The notes beneath the pieces were generated by a model. That model was given only the letters and a program-made list of their open reading frames with translations. It did no database searches and had not been told where the DNA came from. Made by a program: the position numbers and the translations under genes. A stretch of 64,000 bases of DNA, taken from positions 801,456-865,455 of the forward strand of contig SJOL01009743.1 in the NCBI GenBank assembly GCA_004794785.1. Reading direction: 5' to 3'. This document shows, one piece after another, positions 57,701 to 64,000 of the stretch (within the stretch, counting starts at the first letter, position 1; each line of letters opens with the position of its first letter). The DNA is from Opisthorchis felineus (Eukaryota; Platyhelminthes; Trematoda; Opisthorchiida; Opisthorchiidae).

Positions 57701-60578
57701 TCGAAGTGAACTTCAGAGAGCAGAATGCAACGGCGGATTCGAGAAAAGTGAGATTTTCAGAAAAACAACGCTAAATTGTGTTAATGGGTTGTTAATAAGC
57801 TCACGTTAGTTGTATTCTTCTTTGACAGAACGGTAAAACAAAGTGACCTCTCTTAGTTTAAGTTCTCAAAACTAAACATTGGGAAAGTACGAATAACGAG
57901 GGATGAACAAAGTGAAAAACCTTCGATGGGTTGACCGTGAACAGAAATAACTCTTCGTAGAAAGGGATAAAAAGAAATACTTACTAATTCGTCAAAATTC
58001 TAAGGAGCATTCTCGAACCAGGATGGGTTGCGTCTCTGTATCCCATAAAAATGAAGTCAGGAGTGCCTTGATCATTAAGTGTAATTCTGGTGGAGCAGGA
58101 AGTGGAATCAGGAAGCCCTGAATATTGGGAAAAACCCTCAGACCACAGTAAGAGCAACCGTGAGTAGTAACTACCCACTTACAACCAATCAGATCAGAGT
58201 GGGCAGTATTTGGAGCCCTGAATAAGGAGGTAAAACCAGAGAGGGGTTTATTTGTTGCTTAGATACTCGCCAGCTTTTACAAGAGGAGGACGTTCTGAAA
58301 CCCTTGTGAATACCCAGCCATCAGAGCACGTGAAACATCCAAACTCGATGTACGATTGCCCGAGTCTTTGCTTGAATTCAAGAGTATATTTTCCCACATT
58401 CTGACTTGAACTTTGTGGGTCAGATCTTAGGATGTCTTGTTGAACTTTATAAAATATTTTGTCCCCATTTCCTGTTCGAAACCGAGAACAGTGTCGTCTG
58501 CAATTTGCAAGTCAACAAATAGCTCGCTTACAGTGATTTGAAGATGGAGATTTCCGGGAGTTTGAAAATACATCTATTCCCCTTCTTAAACGCAAAATTA
58601 AACAAACGGACAAAATAAACATTCCTGTTAGAATCCACCGCTTGTAAGAAAGTCTTTGAAGGCTTGTCCACCCTCTCTGTCAGTACGGAGAACTGACAAC
58701 ATTTCCAGACTGTAGGACATATTTTGATGTAGAAACGTAATTGGAAAAATTAAACCACACTAAGCGGCCACGGCGAGCACTGGTGTTAAAGCTGTTCTAA
58801 CAACGTATAAACGTCACTCGGATGCTGAACACACTTACCTAACATCATCTTCGCGGGTGATTCCGGTGGAAGCCAGAAGACAACCAGAGTGAGCGATGAC
58901 AGTAAGACACATGGAATGACCAACATGAAGACGTAGAAGCTTGGATTTCTGCGTAGGCGTACGAGGTAACACAAAACCGGATATTCTCGATTCAGAGTTT
59001 GATTGCCGACGGTTTGATTGCGACGTCGATATCTTTTCACGGATCGAATCTGTCGGTTGCATAAAAGTGCAACATTAATTAAAGATGGTGTGGAATCCAC
59101 AGTTTACTGTTAAATAGTTTTGATTGATGATAATTTTCAAGTTGTCTAGTTTATTGAATAGAGTGGGGGTGAGTTGACTGGTGTTAATTCTGACTCGTGT
59201 GGGTTTAATAAGGTGTCATGATCTGACTGACCACGTGCATGCATATGAAGTATGCGCAGAAACTATGACCACCTAAAATTCAACGATGATATTTATTGAG
59301 TTGAAAAATACCACTCAAGTTCTACATCAAGGGCAACCAAAAGTCTAGAAGTCCACCCATGTTGGCATTCCACCCAGATCCGTCTTGCTTTCGTACTCCA
59401 CCCAAATGCGACCGGAGATACCCATGGAAGGCCACGAATAAGAATTGTTTTCCGTTACTGTTTAGCTGGCTTATGCATTTCCAAGTTATTTAAGTTAGAC
59501 AAAGAACCAGGTACATTCAGCAGCACAAGCGTAAAAAAGAGGGAAGTCAAAGGGATTGCGTCACAGCCAACTATGTAAACTTGTGACTCATTAGCCAAAG
59601 TGATCATCCACAGAAAACAAACTTTGTTCGTTATCCTTGTCCATATTAGCTACGTAATAGACTAACTTTGCTTTACCATCAAAATCGGGCCGCATATCAT
59701 GACGCGACTACAGGCGGTTTGTTGCTGCGTGGACCAGGCTGTGGTAGCACACATACCAGTAGGCTGAACTCGTGGTTCTTTTGCCAAACTGCCTGTAGCG
59801 TACTTCAGTTCCGATTCTAACTTCCACAAAAATCACGACTTAACGTTAGGTTCAACTCAAGCCCAAAAGACAGCAAGTTTGAAGGTAGGGCTTCTAAACC
59901 AGGTCCCGAGCTTGGATACTTTATAAATAACGAGATCGGTAAGACAAGATGATTAGTATGGAAAAATTTGTGAGCTTCAGGGTTTTAAACCCTGAGCGAA
60001 AGCAACAACAGTCCCCAGATTTATTCCGGCGTTCTCTTCAGATAGTCAGATTCCTATTTCCTAAACAAGTGTCTAAATAAGAAACCTTAAGGTAAGTCTA
60101 ATCATCATCAACTTTCCAAAAGGTGTTATTTTAGGGGTCACGTCATGGGCGAGAGCCCCAAAACAAGCTTCTCGCGCAAGCAGCTGTAATGGAATAAGTC
60201 GGTTGGCTAAACACACCGTGCACAACTTCTTGATTTTTTCAACATGAGATCAGTTGAGTTCGACTGCAGTAAGATTGCCACCATTAGTTACGTCTCATTA
60301 AAAAAGGCTCTTTTTGGTGCGTTTGCATAGTAGCATTCCTGTTCTTCACCAAGCGCAAAACAGGATAGGTCTCAGATTAGCTCACTCACTTGCAGTTTGC
60401 GTCCTAACGGAGTGACATCTCTTTCAAGCTCGCCGTCAGTGCGCCATTCATTGCTCGGTACGTAGTCGGAGAAGTCGACAAACGGTGACATTTGGGCTCC
60501 TTCATCTGAACTTGTCCACCAGATAATCTCCATTTGTGTCTTATCGTACGTCCACGAGCCGAACTCGAGCATGCAAAC
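45043..60578 (-). CDS. Nicotinic acetylcholine receptor-like Cys-loop channel subunit (3' five exons)
   Basis: Pentameric ligand-gated ion channel subunit. Five exons in transcription order: 60578-60390, 59049-58839, 51400-51314, 47722-47604 and 45777-45043. All phases agree and give 446 residues plus stop. The sequence starts at the second cysteine of the Cys-loop ([12 protein letters not shown]), then M1, M2, the conserved FPLIG M2-M3 link, M3, a ~190-residue cytoplasmic loop and M4. FGSWTYD and the transmembrane pattern are typical of nicotinic receptors. There is no vicinal Cys-Cys in loop C, so this is a non-alpha type. M1-M2 reads [11 protein letters not shown]: Pro-Ala replaces the Gly-Glu of cation channels, as in anion channels and the acetylcholine-gated chloride channels described in schistosomes. 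Signal peptide and upstream ligand-binding exons were not found and are probably beyond 64,000. Confidence 0.9.
45778..47603 (-). other. Receptor intron, no recognised content
   Basis: 1,826-nt intron (GTAAGT donor at 47603). Nothing recognised. Confidence 0.6.
47604..47722 (-). CDS. Receptor exon: M3
   Basis: 119 nt; acceptor CTGATTTGCAG, donor [29 protein letters not shown] is M3, followed by IHLYFRG and VPAFLRR, the start of the cytoplasmic loop. The first two bases complete the glycine of FPLIG. Confidence 0.93.
47723..51313 (-). other. Receptor intron; possible M2 exon relic
   Basis: 3,591-nt intron. It contains an exact 18-bp tandem duplication (48615-48650) and an M2-like stretch with a splice acceptor near 50880-50975 (see findings). 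Otherwise unassigned. Confidence 0.55.
48615..48650. repeat. Exact 18-bp tandem duplication
   Basis: CCTCTATCACGGGATGGT occurs twice with no gap (48615-48632, 48633-48650). Confidence 0.95.
51314..51400 (-). CDS. Receptor exon: M2 pore helix
   Basis: 87 nt; acceptor TTTTACCCAG, donor TTG|GTAGGT. Joined to the M1 exon it reads [20 protein letters not shown], then [13 protein letters not shown]. It has the correct position, length and flanks for M2, with an unusually hydrophobic pore face. Confidence 0.93.
51690..51860 (-). mobile_element. SINE-B copy
   Basis: The plus strand reads GTCTACAAAGGAAGGCCGAGAAACACCACAG...AGATTCGAGCCCGCAATC...GTGCGGCCAC; reversed, this gives a tRNA-like head with a B-box-like GGGCTCGAATC and the body shared with 56150-56230. 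Confidence 0.65.
52660..53290 (-). repeat. Family D repeat array with hammerhead motif and inverted ends
   Basis: Minus-strand counterpart of 24885-25450. GAAATACACTCATTT marks successive units near 52709, 52923 and (as GAAATATACTCATTT) 53231, about 214 and 308 bp apart; the shorter unit lacks the hammerhead segment. A 37-nt inverted repeat (53094-53130 and 53246-53282, 36 of 37 matching) encloses the hammerhead unit. Confidence 0.78.
53127..53169 (-). ncRNA. Hammerhead ribozyme motif with all three stems
   Basis: Minus strand, 5' to 3': GCCTAC (stem I), core CTGATGG, stem II GCCC-loop CAAGAA-GGGC, GAAA, stem III ACC/GGT, cleavage C, then GTGGGC (stem I). Stem I has 6 bp including one G-U, stem II 4 bp, stem III 3 bp. 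The sole core departure is G for A at position 9 of CUGAUGA, which is expected to weaken or abolish cleavage. It lies in the sense strand of the receptor gene's large intron. Confidence 0.78.
53532..53582. repeat. TACTG-type short tandem repeat
   Basis: Imperfect run of TGTAC/TACTG units, with TGTACTGTACTG repeated. Confidence 0.9.
54609..54619. repeat. Poly-C run
   Basis: Eleven consecutive C. Confidence 0.9.
56035..56315 (-). mobile_element. SINE-B copy with tRNA-like head
   Basis: In minus orientation: GAGGCCGAACGGTTAAG (A-box-like) near 56296-56312 and GCGGGTTTGAAACTCC (B-box-like) near 56257-56272. The body GGTGAAACAGCTGTACGG...CTCGGCCTTTCAGCATAGACC follows. The low-coordinate boundary is approximate. 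Confidence 0.72.
56656..56862 (-). mobile_element. SINE-A copy, complete, with target-site duplication
   Basis: Well-preserved SINE-A: A box near 56835-56852, B box GTGGTTCGAACCC near 56797-56809. The end ACAGCTGAATAAT is followed by an AT-rich tail to 56656. It is flanked by TGTGCAGACA at 56646-56655 and 56863-56872. Confidence 0.9.
58839..59049 (-). CDS. Receptor exon: loop C region and M1
   Basis: 211 nt; acceptor GCAACCGACAG, donor TTAG|GTAAGT. A basic stretch ([11 protein letters not shown]) and [19 protein letters not shown] precede M1 ([20 protein letters not shown]), then [11 protein letters not shown]. Loop C lacks vicinal cysteines. Confidence 0.94.
59050..60389 (-). other. Receptor intron, no recognised content
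   Basis: 1,340-nt intron, GTGAGT donor. Nothing recognised. Confidence 0.6.
60390..60578 (-). CDS. Receptor exon: Cys-loop end and ligand-binding domain
   Basis: 189 nt, 63 codons, phase 0 both ends. Acceptor CCAACTAACCAG, donor CAA|GTGAGT. It begins at the second cysteine of the Cys-loop: [21 protein letters not shown], where FGSWTYD is the nicotinic hallmark. [13 protein letters not shown] follows, as in the beta8-beta9 region of nicotinic subunits. Confidence 0.93.
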
Positions 60579-62769
60579 CTGGTTAGTTGGAATCAATGTA
60601 GTGCACTGAGATTAGTAGCAACCAGTTTCATTCACCCTCACATCTTCGTTTACTGTTGTCTCAGTGGTCGGAAGTGCACATCAGAAGCAAAACGTTGACA
60701 ATATTTAATAAATGGTTGGTGGAAACATAGGCATATTGTCCAGTATTTCACAGAAATCACTGTGGGCGTCTAGGACAGCCTTTCGCATGGGGTAGCGGAT
60801 AAAGATGGACGGAAAGGACAGCTAAAAACATATCACGAATATTTGACACGCCTGCTTTGTTTACCAGTATACTGGTTCTAGCTGGCATACTCACAAAATT
60901 CAGACAACGGTTATTGTAGCACTATGCAAGAAGGTCGACTCGCATCTACGCTTATTGCGATGGATCTACGTATGGTAGCTCTCGGATGTTTGTAAGCAAA
61001 CCAGGATGGCCAAATTCCGTTCATTGCTGACAGCCTTATGCCGCTGTCGAACAGTGAATGTAATAGTTCAGACAACCCCACCTCCTGTGGTGACTGTTGG
61101 TTTACTGGGCAGATTTGAGCACGGAGCCTGTTTGCGTGAGGTAGATCGCTTATGGCTGCACTGTATCCTCTTAGACTGTAAACCCGTCATATCAATCGAC
61201 TGAGTTAGTAGTGCGCTGACAACAAGTAATCAGGTCTGTGGGATACGTCGTTCCCCTGCTTCTTGAACTGTTTCATTGGTTTACCAACATATAACTGCTG
61301 GTGAATCCGTTGTGATGATCGTTAAACGGCTGCTCTTTTAAACAACCTTCTCGTCCATCTCCAACCGTGATCAGTTCAGTGAGTCATGTACCCTTCCATG
61401 ATAATTTAGAATGAACTTCCCGCGTGTAGCTTTACATTTCAGGAAGTCCGGAATTCCAGATCCTTAATTGTGAGTCGGTGAAAACGGTTATGAGTAACCA
61501 AAAATAAGACCAAATTAGCGTCAGCACTGTGCTGGATATCTGCCATATTGGTATGTGCTACCCCTTGATTACTAGCGAAAGGAGAAGAGCCATCGACTGC
61601 GGAGTTGTCAGCAAACATGAACTAAGCAGTTACAAGCTATTAGACAAGAAAGTAAACATCTCTAATGCACAGGGCTTTTGGAAGGTGAACATTCTTACGC
61701 GTCCTCTTGAACTTTCCTAGACTTTCAGTGACTATTAAACAATGGTAAACGAAGACCGCAAAGCATTTCCATACTTTTCTTTATAAACTTCACCTTCTAT
61801 CAGATGCGGGGGTGAACCTTGGACACCAGAACATAGGCTACTCGGATTCTTCATTATTGGTATACAGCATTACACTAGTATCAACTAAGGTGTGTGGTAT
61901 GAGAGTTGGCATCGTCGAACGTAGAAAAAACACTGAGAGGAGGTCACACATCCAGTCATATCTGACTAGGAACGCTAGGGTTAATGACTCTCTTCGAAAG
62001 GGTTTATCCTGGGGGTATTATTGCGTTAAATTTTCCTGCACAATATTCAATGAGGATTCATTTCAATTGTTTGGTTTTTCTGCTCATGTGATGCATGTGA
62101 AATGAGAAAGCAGTGGCATTGTGGACAGGAGGCTTAGGGGTGCAGAGAACTGGAGTTTGAGAACCACCTATCTAAGGTGCACTGAACTTTCAGAAGCCTG
62201 ATTGTGCTGACTCTCATTTCATCATCTCTATCTGGGTCGGTCTTTTCTGTACTCGACGGTGACTCAAACAGATTTAATTGTTTCCAATCAGTTGGAAAAA
62301 CTGACTGAGAAATCACCGTTTCAGAAGGGTTCGGTAAATCAACCAATCATTTGCCAAACCGGTCTGAAACCACAAGTTCGATTGTTCTTACCTGACTCTT
62401 TTGGTCTTAATCCACCTTGAAATATTGAAAAGTTCTCCATTTGGGTGAAAACCCAAGTGAATAATGTTTATAAAAAGCAGCAACACTTTCACTGCTTCCT
62501 GTGGTAATCGTATTTGGAGCTTGTTCCGAGGAAGTATACTTCAAAAAGAACCACGGGACTAATGTATGAAAAGCTCTACACAAGCCGAAAAATGAGGTTC
62601 TATTTGCCGGGTGATGTCACTCCACGGTTGATTCTGGTTTCTACAACCGATTTTTATAGTTCCTATAACCATTATCATTCGGCATACTGCTTTAGCCTAT
62701 GTTACCAACATCAGCGCTGGCTGGTCCACTTCTTTACTGCATAAACAATTATGGAGGAATAAAGGGTAG
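60579..62769. other. Unassigned stretch, probably receptor intron
   Basis: I searched the minus strand for upstream nicotinic exons (W-D-L-W motif, first Cys of the Cys-loop) and found none. No repeats recognised. Confidence 0.5.
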
Positions 62770-63203
62770 GTTTACAAAAGGGGAGTCGTGCAGAAGTCGG
62801 AGAGTTTACCCAAGCAATCAGACTGGAAGTCAACCGTCCCAATAAGATTTGTCAATGAAGACCTCGGAAACAAAAGCTGCCGTGGAACGTGACAGGTCTT
62901 GAAGCACCTGTGCGTCGAAGGGTCAGAGTTGTGCATTAGCCTTGACCCTGACAAATCCAATCTGAAACTTGTAGGTCTCTCAGGCTCGTCTATTTCTTTC
63001 GCCTCCACCAGTGAGGTACTGTCACGGATATGGTAGCATCAGACGAGGTCTATATGGACAAGTGGCAAGTGAAGCCAGGCAAGTCTTATGCTCCCGGACA
63101 TCCACCACAACCACTGCCGAAAGCGTCTGTTAACATCCCAAGCAAACCAGTGAAAGTTTTGTTTACTAACTGCTTTTTCCTTGGGAAAGCGTCTGCCTTT
63201 TGA
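62770..63203 (+). pseudogene. Coding-like stretch of unknown origin
   Basis: Frame opening at 62770 reads through VVQKSESLPKQSDWKSTVPI and FVNEDLGNKSCR, hits TGA at 62890, and stays open in the same frame to TAG at 63034 (LCVEGSELCISLDPDKSNL, LVGLSGSSISFASTSE). A second frame starts with ATG at 63030 and runs 57 codons (MVASDEVYMDKWQVKPGKSY, PGHPPQPLPKASVNIPSKPV). The composition looks protein-coding but I do not recognise the family. It could be a decayed element or pseudogene, or exons whose boundaries I misjudge. Confidence 0.3.
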
Positions 63204-63610
63204 TCAGTGTCTTAGGTAACACCGGTACCGGCGAAAGGGACGACAAAGTTTGGGCCGATCGCTTGTACCTCCGTTCCTATGAAGCTGTTTGGAGCCATGC
63301 TCCTTAGTTGATTGTATGGTTGATCAATAGCAAATTGATCCGGAGGATGAACATATTGAACCTACTGCAGTGAGAAGATATCCGTCACGAAGAGGCTGTA
63401 ACAGTTTGTGTACCTCTGTGGCCCATTAAGCTATACTGGAGGTGTCCGTGCAACACTCGCAGAACCTCTCAGGTTGGTCATTGGTTAGAGGTGTGACGAA
63501 CACAGTCTCCTGGCCCTCCAGGTTGGGGATTGGAACATGTATGGCGACTTGTTCCTTAAAGATGGAAATGCGCTTACATTTGCCGCCAAACACCGCTGCC
63601 TTGGGGTCAG

Positions 63611-64000
63611 GCTTTTGAGCCAAATGCTTTTGTTGGAGACCCTAATCGTCCTCCTGTCAAGGTGTGGGCGTCCTGGCAGTATCCCAGCCCACGTACAACT
63701 ATGACACCTACGTCCAACAATACTCTCATGCCACATCGGCCTTCGCGCGGTACCATCGGCCGGGTCACCTTACTCGCTGCATACAGCAGCGCGGGTAAGC
63801 GAAAACAGACTATTGTTGACGCATCCCTTCTTTCCCTTTCACATACTTCTTTGTCCTCCTCTCCCCACCCCATTAATAACTCTCCACTTGTAGGCCCAGA
63901 ACTTAGGACTAATGACTCCGTTCGTCCTTCAACGGTTTTGCAAGCAACATCTGCACGTCATCTGGCATCCTCAGGTATCTCGAAATCAATCTTCAAGCCT
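63611..64000 (+). other. Possible exon pair at right edge, partly SINE-derived
   Basis: Candidate exon 63611-63795 (after GGGGTCAG) ends at a good donor, GCGG|GTAAGC. Candidate exon 63896-64000 follows CCACTTGTAG, in compatible phase: YSSAG joins [11 protein letters not shown]. About 63640-63690 (CCTGTCAAGG...CCTGGCAGTATCCCAGCCC) is SINE-A body. It may be chance, or an exonised SINE in a gene continuing to the right. Confidence 0.25.

Larger units (their letters stand above)
51401..58838 (-). other. Large receptor intron with SINEs and hammerhead repeat
   Basis: 7,438-nt intron. It holds SINE-B (51690-51860, 56035-56315), family D (52660-53290), a TACTG-type tandem repeat (53532-53582), a C run (54609-54619) and SINE-A (56656-56862). 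53600-56000 and 56950-58838 show nothing else recognised. Confidence 0.7.

Overview
This window looks like nuclear DNA of a parasitic flatworm, most likely a digenean fluke; the species cannot be fixed from sequence alone. The reasons are two multi-exon genes with GT-AG introns ranging from about 100 bp to several kb, dense and decayed RTE-type LINEs of the kind abundant in flukes, tRNA-derived SINEs with matching target-site duplications, and hammerhead-ribozyme repeats of a sort already known from schistosomes. Nothing bacterial or viral was seen.

Layout. 1-9.37 kb is a retrotransposon graveyard: one RTE LINE (called RTE2 here) is split by a near full-length second LINE (RTE1), which is itself split by a SINE. 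It is followed by more RTE1 and SINE copies. 9,374-39,080 (+) holds 13 phase-compatible exons of SMG1, the PI3K-related kinase of nonsense-mediated mRNA decay. They encode 3,955 residues, from the N-terminal helical repeats through the FAT region, the kinase domain and a very long insertion to a textbook FATC end. The first SMG1 exons lie off the left edge or were not recognised. SMG1 introns carry LINE and SINE remnants and two families of hammerhead-bearing repeats. 39.1-45.0 kb is the spacer between convergent genes, with a SMG1 poly(A) signal, one RTE2 remnant and a poly(A) signal for the opposite gene. 45,043-60,578 (-) holds the last five exons (446 residues) of a nicotinic-type Cys-loop receptor subunit. 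It has Pro-Ala at the start of M2, as in anion-selective channels, and no vicinal cysteine pair in loop C. 60.6-64.0 kb has no recognised receptor exon, but contains two coding-like stretches on the + strand that I could not identify.

Most interesting: four hammerhead ribozyme motifs in two unrelated repeat families, all in introns. One family is a ~300-bp tandem-dimer repeat, at 24.9-25.4 kb inside SMG1 and 52.7-53.3 kb inside the receptor gene. Its motif keeps stems I, II and III, and in both genes lies on the transcribed (sense) strand. The other is a head-to-head inverted pair at 36.0-36.8 kb with tRNA-like internal boxes, resembling in concept the SINE-like ribozyme elements of schistosomes.

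The two host genes have no obvious functional connection; they simply end facing one another. SMG1 phosphorylates UPF1 during mRNA surveillance in the cytoplasm, while the receptor subunit would sit in nerve or muscle membranes.
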